Shown piece by piece: positions 7,882-17,501 of a DNA stretch of 64,000 nucleotides. Under the pieces are notes generated by a model. It ran no database searches, was not told where the DNA came from, and saw nothing but the letters and a program-made list of their open reading frames with translations. The number at the start of each line of letters is the position of its first letter. Positions within the stretch are counted from its first letter, which is position 1. The DNA is from M55B112 sp964539395 (lineage in GTDB: Bacteria; Bacteroidota; Bacteroidia; Bacteroidales; GCA-2748055), in the NCBI GenBank assembly GCA_964539395.1, contig CAZIIU010000002.1:43873-107872 (forward strand), read 5' to 3'. A program made the translations under genes and the position numbers.

Positions 7882-10800
7882 ATGACAAATAAAAAGAAAT
7901 TTATCACCTGTGATGGTAACTATGCCGCTTCGCATATTGCATATATGTTCAGTGAAGTAGCTGCCATTTATCCTATTACTCCTTCATCCAATATGGCGGA
8001 AAATGTTGATGAGTGGGCTGCACACGGTAGAAAGAATATTTTCGGTCAGACCGTGCAGGTCACAGAAATGCAATCTGAAGGCGGTGCATCAGGTGCGGTA
8101 CACGGTTCTTTACAGGCCGGTGCTCTTACATCCACTTATACAGCATCTCAGGGACTATTACTGATGATTCCAAACATGTACAAGATATCGGGTGAATTGT
8201 TGCCTGGTGTGTTCCATGTCTCTGCAAGGAGTTTAGCAGCGCAGGCACTTTCAATCTTCGGTGATCACAGTGATGTAATGGCAACAAGAAATACCGGTTT
8301 TGCCATGTTGGCAACAGGAAGCGTGCAGGAGATTATGGATATCGCTGCAGTTGCTCATCTCACTGCTATCAAAACGCGGATCCCTTTTCTTCATTTCTTT
8401 GATGGCTTTCGTACCTCACATGAGATACAGAAGGTAGAGGTACCTTCAAATGAAGATTTTGCCGATCTTATTGACATGGAGGCTCTTCAGGCTTTTCGCA
8501 ATAATGCGCTTAATCCTGAAAATCCGGTTACGCGGGGTACGGCCCAGAACCCGGATATCTATTTCCAGTCGAGGGAGGCAGCAAACAAATTCTACGAGGT
8601 GGTACCCGATGTAGTTGATAAATATATGCAGGAGATTTCGAAACGTACAGGCCGTGAATACCATCCATTTACCTATTACGGTGCCCCCGATGCTGAAAAC
8701 ATTATAGTGGCAATGGGATCTGTTACCGAAACCATCAAGGAGGTGATTGACTACCTCGCTAACAAAGGAGAGAAAGTTGGACTGATCACCGTGCATCTGT
8801 ACCGGCCTTTCTCAGAAAAGTATTTCCGGAAAGTGTTGCCGCAGAGCGTTAAAAGGATCGCAGTGCTCGACAGGACCAAGGAGCCAGGGGCAAATGGGGA
8901 ACCCCTCTACCTGGATGTGAAGGATCTGTTTTATGGAGAGAAGAATGCCCCGCTTGTGGTAGGTGGTCGTTACGGTCTCTCTTCAAAAGATACAACCCCC
9001 TCCATGATTCAGTCAGTATACGAAAACCTGAAAATGAAGGAACCAAAGAAAAGGTTCACCGTTGGGATCGTCGATGATGTGACTTACCTTTCACTTCCCC
9101 TGTTGCCCGAAATCTCGGTAGTAAAAGAGGGTACTTTCGAAGGTAAATTCTATGGTCTGGGTTCGGACGGAACAGTTGGTGCCAATAAAAACTCCATCAT
9201 GATCATTGGCGAATCGACCAATAAATACTGCCAGGCATATTTTGCTTACGATTCGAAGAAATCTGGAGGTATAACCACTTCCCACCTTCGCTTCGGTGAT
9301 AAGAAGATCAGGGCGCCATACCTCGTTGGTACCCCCGACTTTGTTGCATGCCATGTGCCTTCATACCTCAGCAAGTATGACATGTTAAAAGGTCTGAAAG
9401 ATGGAGGGACCTTCCTGCTTAACTCTATTTGGGATGAAGAGGAGACTATCAACCACCTTCCCGACCATATGAAAAAGTATATGGCCGAACATAAGATCAG
9501 ATTTTATATTATTAATGCAACGAAGCTGGCACAGGAGATTGGTTTGGGGAACCGTACAAACACGATTATGCAATCGGCTTTCTTCAAAATAGCCAATATC
9601 ATTCCTTACGACGAGGCAGTTGAGGAGATGCGTAAATTCATTATCAAGAGCTTTGGCAAAAAAGGTGAAGAGATCGTGAAAATGAATTTTGCTGCGGTTG
9701 AGAAGGGTGGCGATGTAACTGAAGTAAAGATACCGGCCAAATGGGCAGAACTTAAGGTTGAAAAGGTAAAGGATGTAAGCAGCAAACCTGATTTTATCAG
9801 GGAAGTTGTTGAACCCATCAATGCTTTGAAGGGGGATGATCTTCCCGTGAGTGCTTTTTTAGGCAGGGAAGACGGAACATTTCCCGCAGGTACCACCGCC
9901 TATGAAAAGCGGGGTATTGCAGTTAATGTACCGGAATGGATTCCTGAAAACTGCATACAGTGTAACCAGTGTGCATATGTTTGTCCCCACGCATGTATAC
10001 GTCCGTTCCTGATGGATGAGAAAGAGGTTGCAGCATTGCCTGAAGGAGTCACTACCATCGATTCGAAGGGCAAGGATGTGTCCGGATACCAGTTCAGAAT
10101 ACAAGTTTCTGTGCTCGACTGCACCGGATGTGGAAACTGTGAAGACGTGTGCCCGTCGAAAGAGAAGGCCCTCGTTATGAAGCCACTTGAATCGCAGTTG
10201 CATGAGAACGACAATTGGAACCATATTTCAAAAAATGTAACTTATAAGGATACTTTGGTTGACAAGTCAAAGACTGTCAAGAACAGCCAGTTCGCTCAGC
10301 CATTGTTTGAATTCTCCGGTGCCTGTGCAGGTTGTGGTGAGACACCATACATCAAGCTCATTACCCAACTCTACGGCGATCAGATGGTTGTGGCCAATGC
10401 GACCGGATGTTCCTCCATCTATGGTGGATCGGCTCCTTCAACACCCTATTGCGTCAACCATGAGGGAAAAGGTCCGGCATGGGCCAACTCATTGTTCGAG
10501 GACAATGCGGAATATGGTTACGGTATGGCCCTGGGAATCAATAAAACACGCGAAAGGATTGCTATGATGATGACCGAATCAAAAAGCAAGGTTTCAGGGG
10601 AGACTGCAGAGGCATTCGATGCCTGGCTTGCTGCAGATGATCTTGACAGATCGCGTGAAGCCTCCAAAGCAGTGGTTGCCGCTTTGGAAAAAGAGAAAAA
10701 TGGCATGGCAAAGGATATCCTTGCACTGAAACAATACCTGGTGAAAAAGTCGGTTTGGATCTTCGGTGGTGACGGATGGGCGTACGATATCGGTTATGGT

Positions 10801-11415
10801 GGGCTGGACCATGTACTTGCATCAGGTGAGGATGTCAATGTCCTTGTTATGGATACGGAAGTCTATTCCAATACCGGTGGACAGGCATCTAAGTCGACAC
10901 CCGTCGGGGCCGTTGCTAAGTTTGCAGCTTCAGGAAAGAAGATCAGAAAAAAAGATCTGGGTGTTATGGCAATGTCTTACGGATACGTATATGTTGCTCA
11001 GGTGTCGATGGGTGCAAGCCAGTCACAATACCTGAAGGCGCTTCGTGAAGCTGAGTCTTACAAGGGACCTTCTCTGATTATTGCTTACTCACCCTGTATA
11101 AATCATGGGCTAAGGAATGGAATGGGCAAAACACAGGCGCAGTCAAAATTTGCAGTGGACGCCGGGTACTGGCATCTCTACCGCTATAATCCTGCACTCG
11201 AGGAAGAGGGAAAAAACCCGTTTATACTCGATTCAAAAGAACCTAACTGGAGTCAGTTCCAAAGCTTCCTGAAATCAGAGGTGAGGTATACTTCTCTCCA
11301 GAAAGCGTTCCCTGAAGAGGCAGCCTTGTTGTTCAAGGCAGCGCAGGACAATGCAAGATGGAGGTACAACAGCTATGTTCGAATGGCTGCAATGGATTTC
11401 ACTAAAACAGAGTAG
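7882..11415 (+). CDS. nifJ: Pyruvate:ferredoxin (flavodoxin) oxidoreductase
   Basis: A single-chain PFOR of 1177 residues, full length for the family. It interconverts pyruvate + CoA and acetyl-CoA + CO2, passing electrons to ferredoxin or flavodoxin. Visible in order: the N-terminal pyruvate-binding domain (YPITPSSNMAE), domain II, the gamma domain, two [4Fe-4S] ferredoxin motifs (CIQCNQCAYVCPHAC; CTGCGNCEDVCP), the proximal cluster Cys (CAGCGETPY), and the TPP domain (GDGWAYDIGYGGLDH ... NTGGQ). It is monocistronic, flanked by a terminator on each side. It indicates ferredoxin-based central carbon metabolism. No truncation or frameshift is seen. Confidence 0.97.
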   Translation: MTNKKKFITCDGNYAASHIAYMFSEVAAIYPITPSSNMAENVDEWAAHGRKNIFGQTVQVTEMQSEGGASGAVHGSLQAGALTSTYTASQGLLLMIPNMYKISGELLPGVFHVSARSLAAQALSIFGDHSDVMATRNTGFAMLATGSVQEIMDIAAVAHLTAIKTRIPFLHFFDGFRTSHEIQKVEVPSNEDFADLIDMEALQAFRNNALNPENPVTRGTAQNPDIYFQSREAANKFYEVVPDVVDKYMQEISKRTGREYHPFTYYGAPDAENIIVAMGSVTETIKEVIDYLANKGEKVGLITVHLYRPFSEKYFRKVLPQSVKRIAVLDRTKEPGANGEPLYLDVKDLFYGEKNAPLVVGGRYGLSSKDTTPSMIQSVYENLKMKEPKKRFTVGIVDDVTYLSLPLLPEISVVKEGTFEGKFYGLGSDGTVGANKNSIMIIGESTNKYCQAYFAYDSKKSGGITTSHLRFGDKKIRAPYLVGTPDFVACHVPSYLSKYDMLKGLKDGGTFLLNSIWDEEETINHLPDHMKKYMAEHKIRFYIINATKLAQEIGLGNRTNTIMQSAFFKIANIIPYDEAVEEMRKFIIKSFGKKGEEIVKMNFAAVEKGGDVTEVKIPAKWAELKVEKVKDVSSKPDFIREVVEPINALKGDDLPVSAFLGREDGTFPAGTTAYEKRGIAVNVPEWIPENCIQCNQCAYVCPHACIRPFLMDEKEVAALPEGVTTIDSKGKDVSGYQFRIQVSVLDCTGCGNCEDVCPSKEKALVMKPLESQLHENDNWNHISKNVTYKDTLVDKSKTVKNSQFAQPLFEFSGACAGCGETPYIKLITQLYGDQMVVANATGCSSIYGGSAPSTPYCVNHEGKGPAWANSLFEDNAEYGYGMALGINKTRERIAMMMTESKSKVSGETAEAFDAWLAADDLDRSREASKAVVAALEKEKNGMAKDILALKQYLVKKSVWIFGGDGWAYDIGYGGLDHVLASGEDVNVLVMDTEVYSNTGGQASKSTPVGAVAKFAASGKKIRKKDLGVMAMSYGYVYVAQVSMGASQSQYLKALREAESYKGPSLIIAYSPCINHGLRNGMGKTQAQSKFAVDAGYWHLYRYNPALEEEGKNPFILDSKEPNWSQFQSFLKSEVRYTSLQKAFPEEAALLFKAAQDNARWRYNSYVRMAAMDFTKTE

Positions 11416-11439
11416 GGTGACATACTGCTAATAATAAAG

Positions 11440-11468
11440 GCCGCTTTGGAAATTCCGGGCGGCTTTTT
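11440..11468 (+). terminator. Intrinsic terminator after nifJ
   Basis: Stem GCCGC / GCGGC with an inner GGAA/TTCC pairing, followed by five T, 24 bases after the nifJ stop. Confidence 0.8.
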
Positions 11469-11632
11469 AGTTTCGCGCACCAGTATCAGGGATGTTGAAC
11501 AGATGCATATATTATCCGGGGTACGGGGAATTATATGTTTGAAAGAAATGTATGTTGTTCCTGCCAGGAAACCCGGTTTAACGCAGTTTTAATTATTCAG
11601 TTTTATTAATTTTACAAAATACTGAGGGATGT

Positions 11633-12055
11633 ATGGGTAGATACATGGCGATTGATTACGGTAGAAAACGCTGTGGCATTGCAGTAAGCGATCCCATGAA
11701 AATGATTGCCAGCGGAATGGTAACTGTAGCATCGCACGAGTTGATGAATTATCTTATGGAATATTTTGAGAAGGAGGAGGTAGAATGTGTGGTTGTGGGA
11801 AAACCAATGCAGTCGGATAACCAGCCGAGTGAATCTTTTATTTACGTGGAGAGGTTTGTGCGGGCATTTAAAAAGCGGTTTCCGGAGATAAAGGTGGTAT
11901 GGGAGGATGAACGCTATACCTCAGAGATGGCGGTGAGGGCCATGATTGAAGGAGGAATGAAAAAGTCGGAAAGAAGAAAGAAAGAGCAAGTTGATAAAAT
12001 GAGTGCGGCCCTGATATTGCGATCATTCATGGATGGAGTAAACAAGATTGAATAA
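11633..12055 (+). CDS. ruvX: Putative pre-16S rRNA nuclease / Holliday junction resolvase-like YqgF
   Basis: 140 residues with an RNase H fold, the usual length for YqgF/RuvX. The catalytic acids are recognisable: AIDYGRKRCGIAVSD at the N-terminus (first Asp), VWEDERYTS (central Glu/Asp) and QVDKMSAALIL (C-terminal Asp). In E. coli the protein processes the 16S rRNA 5' end; a resolvase role has also been proposed. It is followed 52 bases later by def, probably in one transcript. Confidence 0.93.
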   Translation: MGRYMAIDYGRKRCGIAVSDPMKMIASGMVTVASHELMNYLMEYFEKEEVECVVVGKPMQSDNQPSESFIYVERFVRAFKKRFPEIKVVWEDERYTSEMAVRAMIEGGMKKSERRKKEQVDKMSAALILRSFMDGVNKIE

Positions 12056-12107
12056 AAACTGTTAATCTGCTAGAAAGCAGCAAAGAACTTAAAACAAAAC
12101 ATATAAA

Positions 12108-12674
12108 ATGTTACCTGTTTATGTGTACGGCATGTCTGTTCTGCGGAAAGTAGCACAGGAAATTGAAAGAGATCATGAGGGTCTTGATGCGTTGCTCCAG
12201 GAGATGTATTCTACCATGGTTGAAAGCGACGGTGTTGGCCTGGCTGCCCCCCAGATAGGCAAATCTATCAGGATCTTTATTGTAGATGCCAGCAGGATGG
12301 AGGATATTGAGGATGAACCTGATCTGAAGACATTCAGGAAGATATTTATTAATCCCAGAATCACTGAGGAGTGGGGCGAGAAATGGAGTTTTTCAGAGGG
12401 TTGCCTCAGTATACCCGGTATCAGGGAGGAGGTAAGTCGCCCTTCAGGTGTGAGGATTGAATATTACGATGAGAACTGGGTATTTCATGAGGATGTCTAT
12501 GATGGTGTGAAGGCAAGAATCATTCAGCATGAATATGACCACCTTGAGGGCAGGTTGTTTGTGGACCTGATCAATCCTCTGAGGAAAAAACTGATCAGTC
12601 AGAAGTTAAGATCCATATCAAAGGGCAGGGTCAACTGCGATTACAGTATTATATATCCCGGTAAAAAAAAATAA
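12108..12674 (+). CDS. def: Peptide deformylase
   Basis: Removes the N-formyl group from nascent proteins. All three motifs are intact: GVGLAAPQIG (motif 1), EGCLSIPG (motif 2, metal-binding Cys) and QHEYDHLEG (motif 3, two metal-binding His and the catalytic Glu). The length (188 residues) is normal for Bacteroidota. It lies downstream of ruvX and is convergent with the DHOD-like gene. Function secure. Confidence 0.97.
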   Translation: MLPVYVYGMSVLRKVAQEIERDHEGLDALLQEMYSTMVESDGVGLAAPQIGKSIRIFIVDASRMEDIEDEPDLKTFRKIFINPRITEEWGEKWSFSEGCLSIPGIREEVSRPSGVRIEYYDENWVFHEDVYDGVKARIIQHEYDHLEGRLFVDLINPLRKKLISQKLRSISKGRVNCDYSIIYPGKKK

Positions 12675-12732
12675 AGAAAACTGCCGCAAACGAAATCTGT
12701 TGTTGCGACAGTTTACAGTTGAATTAGGTTAG

Positions 12733-13740
12733 TTATACGATCGGATTAAAGTACTCTTCCGATTTTAAGATCATGTCAATATATTGTGCACGCTTATAAA
12801 CAAACGGATCGTTGATAGCTTTGGCAGAAAGCGTTCCCCTGAAATCATCAATTGATGCATATCCTTTTCTGTCCATCCACTCCTCTATTTCAGCCAGCAT
12901 TGAAGCTATATGCCTGATTCCGTTGTGATAAAAAGTTGAAACAGATTCAACTGCACTTGCTCCGGCAAGGATTGTTTTTATGACATCTGTCCCCTCGTAG
13001 ATACCGTTGTTCGCAACAAGGGATCCTTTTACATTATCGTACAGCAGACCGATATACCGTATCGCAAGTCTATGATCACCTGGTGTGCTGAGGTTCCAAG
13101 GTGCAGCATGCTTTTCAGCCTCAACATCAATATCGGGTTCGAACAAGCGGTTAAAAAGTACAAAGCCGTCTGCTCCCGCGGCATCAAAGTCAGCTACTGT
13201 CTTAAGCACACTGGTGTAAAAAGAACTCAGTTTCACGCTGACAGGGATCCTGACTGCCTCCTTTACGGCTCTAAGAGATTCGATTTGCTCTGCAATGATA
13301 TCATGCCCCGACTTTTGAATATCCCTGGGGACAGAAAAAAAGTTCAGCTCAATACCATCGACACCGGTCTCTTCGATCTGCCTTGCATAATCAACCCATG
13401 ACTCTTTATATACAGCGTTGATGCTGGCAATGAGGGGAATGCTTATGCTTTCTTTTGCTTTCCGAAGATTGAACAGGTACTCCTTCGGTCCGGCATGTTC
13501 CATGTTCGGAAACAGGTTGATCATTTCTGCGTGTCGCTCATCATATGCCTCAAGCTGGTTTTCAAGGTCATAATCCTCAAGCTGTATCTGCTCCTCGAAG
13601 AGCGATTTGTAGACGATTGCCGCAATACCTGCATCTTCTGCCTTTTTGAGATTATCTAAATTTCCTACCAGGTTGCTGGCTCCTAAAATAAGTGGGTTTT
13701 TTAAAGTAATACCCATGTGCTTGGTTGTAAGATTTGCCAT
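12733..13740 (-). CDS. Dihydroorotate dehydrogenase-like FMN-binding oxidoreductase
   Basis: A 335-residue TIM-barrel protein of the class 1 DHOD fold. It has the N-terminal NPLILGASNLVGN, the strand IPVSVKLSSFYTS carrying the FMN-phosphate-side Lys, and the C-terminal glycine-rich FMN phosphate region (NNGIYEGTDVIKTILAGASAVE). The signature loop of true DHODs, SCPN with its catalytic Cys/Ser base, is not there; the equivalent strand reads IELNFFSVPRDIQ. A different substrate than dihydroorotate is therefore likely. The gene is monocistronic and divergent from comEC. Proteins of this type are usually annotated as DHOD-like in Bacteroidota. Confidence 0.88.
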   Translation of the reverse strand: MANLTTKHMGITLKNPLILGASNLVGNLDNLKKAEDAGIAAIVYKSLFEEQIQLEDYDLENQLEAYDERHAEMINLFPNMEHAGPKEYLFNLRKAKESISIPLIASINAVYKESWVDYARQIEETGVDGIELNFFSVPRDIQKSGHDIIAEQIESLRAVKEAVRIPVSVKLSSFYTSVLKTVADFDAAGADGFVLFNRLFEPDIDVEAEKHAAPWNLSTPGDHRLAIRYIGLLYDNVKGSLVANNGIYEGTDVIKTILAGASAVESVSTFYHNGIRHIASMLAEIEEWMDRKGYASIDDFRGTLSAKAINDPFVYKRAQYIDMILKSEEYFNPIV

Positions 13741-13842
13741 GTCTGTTGTGGGTTAATAAATTATTTTTAAATATATCCTTTAAACCTGTTTCCCGCAAGA
13801 AAGGTTCATTTTTTCTTTACAAAACACCGATATTTTTAGTGC

Positions 13843-15981
13843 ATGTCCCATCAACTGGAAAAAGGAATGCATTTATTCATTCTGGATCTGAGAAAGGTGC
13901 CGGTTTTGAGGGTTGTACTGCCATTTGCTAGCGGAATTGCCCTTTGTAGCTGTCTGCCTGACCTTTTTCACTGCCATGCCCTTGTTGTTGTTACTCTTAT
14001 CATACCCTCCTTTTTATTCTTCCTGAGCCTCTTCTGTCCGGTTAAAGGGCTCTCATTCCATTTATTCTTTGGAATTTGTGCCATCCTGTTTCTGGTCTTT
14101 TCCGGAGTAATCTCAGGCAGCTTTTCAGCTTTCAAATCCTCAACCGACTTTCATGGTTCGAATGGGTTTATTGCCGGTCGGATCATCGATGTACCGATTG
14201 AGAAGGAGCGATCTATGATGATTCTGATAGAAGCGGTTTATTTTAGTAGCGATTCCCTGAACGTAGTCATGAACGAAAATGTACAGGTTTACCTTCCGCG
14301 TGATACACCCCTGAATGTTTTGGTACCGGGCACCACCTGGTTGTTTTATGGGAAGATGGTGGCTCTGAGCAACCGGGGTAATCCGGGTGAGTTTGATTAT
14401 GCTTCATATATGTTGAGAAGAGGGTACCGTTATAATTTTTTTTGCTCCGGTGCTGCCTGTATGGATTCGCAACCTGCTTTCAAATACCTGCCGGCACGGG
14501 TAAGACAAAGGATCATGGACAACTGGGACCGTGATGATCCTTCAGTTGCAATACTCAGTGCAATTACCCTGGGATACCGGCCGCTTCTCGACAGGCAGAC
14601 TAAACAGTCATTTTCAGATGCCGGAGCTATGCATCTTCTCGCTGTTTCCGGACTGCATGTTGGATTAGTCTGGTGGATCCTGGACCTGCTTTTCAGATTT
14701 CCGCGTAATTCTGCTTTCTGGAGGTACCTTAAAGTCTCATTCATACTTCTGTTTCTTTGGTTCTACGCCGCGATAACAGGCTTCTCAGATTCAGTAACGC
14801 GTTCGGTTACAATGTTTTCCCTTGTTTCACTTTCAAGAACAATCAACCGAAACAGTAACATTTTCAATACACTCCTTTTATCGGGGTTTATTTTGCTTTC
14901 CCTCAAACCTTCACGGATTCTCGAACCAGGATTTCAGCTCTCCTACTTGGCTGTTTTCGGGATTATTACACTTCAGCCCGTGGGAGCTAGGCTGTATCAT
15001 TCGGCCAGTAAATTGTTAAAACGAATCTTCGATCTCGTTTCCGTTAGCATTGCAGCGCAGACGGCAACGCTTCCATTGGTATTATTATACTTTAACCAGT
15101 TTCCGGTATGGTTCATATTTACAAACCTGACTGCCATACCGGTGGTCAGTTTTCTACTAGCCCAGTTTGTAATCTTTTCTCCATTTTTACTTATGTTCCC
15201 CGGGTATACCTTTTTCGATTCAATGCTGCTTACCACTGCCGGTTTTCTTCAATGGATCATTGGCAACATCTCATCACTTCCATTTGCTGCGCTACGGGAC
15301 ATTTCCCTTCATCCTTTTGTTGCTGTGGGACTGATGATATCAACGGCTACATTTTTTGGCTACATGGTTTATAAGCGAGTCTCTTTCCTGGTTTGTCTTA
15401 TTTCGGTCCTTGCGCTTACATTCGCCATCGCGGCTACTTTGAATCACAAATACCGGTCCTCACGTTCTCTTGAATTGCTCAACTTTCAGCATACAACGGT
15501 CATATCTGAACGTAACGGACTGATAAGAAGCACCTATATTATAGGTGATGACATTGAAATTGATCCCTATTTTGCCGATTACCTGAGGAGCCTAGGTCGT
15601 TATCCCATTGTCCTTAAACAGCATCATGTAAACAGCCTGAAGGAAAAGAGTACACTTCTGCGGGGAGAGGTATATATGCTCAGTGAAAATCTCTGGGCAC
15701 TCAGATCCGGGCCTCTTGAAATGCTGATTGCGGGAGGTTGCCGGGGCGACGATCTTCATTTCATGCTGGAGAAGAGAAGCTGGGATATTATATTATTCAG
15801 AACCGGTTTACCTCGAATGACAGAGGACCATCTTCGCCTTCTGGAAGGAGTAAGGGTTATTGGTGACGGTACCCTGCGGGAATACGAAGTAGCTAGCCTT
15901 AAAGACAACATACCTGAAGCAACGGTTGTTCAGCAGACCGGTCCCATTCTATTATTGTCCGATGAGACAATTGCCTTGTAA
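13843..15981 (+). CDS. comEC: ComEC/Rec2 family competence protein without a visible beta-lactamase motif
   Basis: A polytopic inner-membrane protein of 712 residues. An N-terminal pair of membrane helices is followed by the DUF4131/OB-like domain (about 85-200) and the Competence domain (about 230-520; GAMHLLAVSGLHVGLVWWIL is the hallmark). ComEC is the channel for incoming single-stranded DNA in natural transformation. The C-terminal soluble part (about 535-712) is not recognisably a metallo-beta-lactamase domain: no HxHxDH is present. This resembles other Bacteroidota ComEC proteins and may mean nuclease loss or another role. An alternative ATG lies eight codons in. Confidence 0.9.
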   Translation: MSHQLEKGMHLFILDLRKVPVLRVVLPFASGIALCSCLPDLFHCHALVVVTLIIPSFLFFLSLFCPVKGLSFHLFFGICAILFLVFSGVISGSFSAFKSSTDFHGSNGFIAGRIIDVPIEKERSMMILIEAVYFSSDSLNVVMNENVQVYLPRDTPLNVLVPGTTWLFYGKMVALSNRGNPGEFDYASYMLRRGYRYNFFCSGAACMDSQPAFKYLPARVRQRIMDNWDRDDPSVAILSAITLGYRPLLDRQTKQSFSDAGAMHLLAVSGLHVGLVWWILDLLFRFPRNSAFWRYLKVSFILLFLWFYAAITGFSDSVTRSVTMFSLVSLSRTINRNSNIFNTLLLSGFILLSLKPSRILEPGFQLSYLAVFGIITLQPVGARLYHSASKLLKRIFDLVSVSIAAQTATLPLVLLYFNQFPVWFIFTNLTAIPVVSFLLAQFVIFSPFLLMFPGYTFFDSMLLTTAGFLQWIIGNISSLPFAALRDISLHPFVAVGLMISTATFFGYMVYKRVSFLVCLISVLALTFAIAATLNHKYRSSRSLELLNFQHTTVISERNGLIRSTYIIGDDIEIDPYFADYLRSLGRYPIVLKQHHVNSLKEKSTLLRGEVYMLSENLWALRSGPLEMLIAGGCRGDDLHFMLEKRSWDIILFRTGLPRMTEDHLRLLEGVRVIGDGTLREYEVASLKDNIPEATVVQQTGPILLLSDETIAL

Positions 15982-16152
15982 GAAATAGTTGATTTGTCAT
16001 TCAGAATATGGCGCAGAACCGGAAATGACCGTATGATTTCACTGCTCAGGGATTTTAGAAAATGAGTTTCCGGGCTACGAAAAATCGTATATTCTTATAT
16101 TAATTAAAAGTTATTCCCTTATTTTGCCATTTCATTTAAGCTGTAATTTTGA

Positions 16153-17493
16153 ATGAGAATAATTGTCGCCGGGGCAGGCGAGGTTGGGGGACATTTGATA
16201 AAGATGCTCAGTAACGAGGATCATGATATTATCGTGATTGACAATGATCCTGAAAGGTTGAAGTCCATCGGTACTTCTATGGATGTGTTGACGCTTGAAG
16301 GAAATGCAAATTCCATCAGTGTCCTTAAGGAGGCTAAAATCGCTAAAGCAGATCTCTTTATCTCGATCACCTATTCTGAAGACGTTAATATCACGGCAGC
16401 AATTCTTGGTAAAAAGCTGGGAGCCAGGAAAACAATCGCGCGCATCGATAACGAAGAATTCCTGATGCAGACCAACAAGGAACTTTTTTCAAATCTCGGA
16501 ATTGATTACATGATATTTCCGGAGAAGATCGCTGCACGTGAAATAGTTGGGTTGCTTGCCCAAACGGGCAGTACAGAGGTCGTGGAATTCACAGGCGGAA
16601 AACTTCAGATGTACGTCATCAGATTGGAGAAAGAGGCTCCCATCATAGGGATTAAGCTGCGCGAACTTACTCCTGACCGGGAGAATCTGGAATTCAGGGC
16701 GGTGGCTATGACACGGCATGGCAAGACGATCATCCCCGGTGGTGATGACAAGTTTGAGGTGGGCGACCTTGTATATGTAATCAGCAGTCAGGCCGGGATG
16801 AAGGAGCTATACAAATACTCCGGAAAGCAGCACTTCGATATCAGGAACATCATGATCCTTGGCGGAAGCAGAATCGGTATCAAAACTGCCAGGCAACTAG
16901 GGAACCAGCATTATGTAAAGATGGTCGAAATTGACAGGCAAAAAAGCTACCGCTTGTCGAGCATGTTGTCAAATACACTTGTAATCAATGGTGATGGAAC
17001 GAACATGGAGCTTTTAAAAAGCGAAGGGCTGGAGAAGATGGATGCCTTTATCGCTGTAACAGGAAATTCCGATACAAATATACTCTCCTGCCTGCTTGCC
17101 AAACAGTTGGGTGTAAAGCGTACGATTGCTGAGGTTGAGAATATTGACTATATCCATCTGGCAGAAAATATTGGCGTCGACACGATTATTAATAAAAAGC
17201 TTATCACTGCGAGCCGCATCTTCAGGTTTACAATGAGTGAAGAGGTTTCATCAATTAAATGTCTTACCGGAACTGAGGCAGAGGTGATGGAGTATATAGT
17301 AAAACCAAAATCAAAGATTACAGAAGGTCCTCTTAAAAATGTTAGTTTTCCCAGTGAGGCGATTATCGGCGGTGTAATCAGGGGGAAGAGCAGTTTTATT
17401 GCTCATGGTGACACCCATATCAAGCCTTACGACAGGGTGGTGGTATTTGCGCTTCCTTCCGAGATTTTTACTGTAGGTAAATTTTTCAATTAA
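16153..17493 (+). CDS. trkA: Trk system potassium transport regulatory subunit TrkA
   Basis: Cytosolic NAD-binding regulator of the TrkH channel. It has two tandem RCK modules over 446 residues: first Rossmann motif MRIIVAGAGEVGGHL with the acidic strand end VIDND, second motif NIMILGGSRIGIKTA with MVEID, each followed by a TrkA_C domain (about 140-225 and 365-446). The length is normal. trkH starts 8 bases downstream, so the pair is one operon. A TAATTTTG box ends one base before the ATG and is too close to serve this start. Confidence 0.96.
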   Translation: MRIIVAGAGEVGGHLIKMLSNEDHDIIVIDNDPERLKSIGTSMDVLTLEGNANSISVLKEAKIAKADLFISITYSEDVNITAAILGKKLGARKTIARIDNEEFLMQTNKELFSNLGIDYMIFPEKIAAREIVGLLAQTGSTEVVEFTGGKLQMYVIRLEKEAPIIGIKLRELTPDRENLEFRAVAMTRHGKTIIPGGDDKFEVGDLVYVISSQAGMKELYKYSGKQHFDIRNIMILGGSRIGIKTARQLGNQHYVKMVEIDRQKSYRLSSMLSNTLVINGDGTNMELLKSEGLEKMDAFIAVTGNSDTNILSCLLAKQLGVKRTIAEVENIDYIHLAENIGVDTIINKKLITASRIFRFTMSEEVSSIKCLTGTEAEVMEYIVKPKSKITEGPLKNVSFPSEAIIGGVIRGKSSFIAHGDTHIKPYDRVVVFALPSEIFTVGKFFN

Positions 17494-17501
17494 CATTTCC
17501 G

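Noticed and set aside
16144..16151. TAATTTTG box just before trkA
   Set aside because: It ends one base before the ATG, so transcription would start inside the gene.
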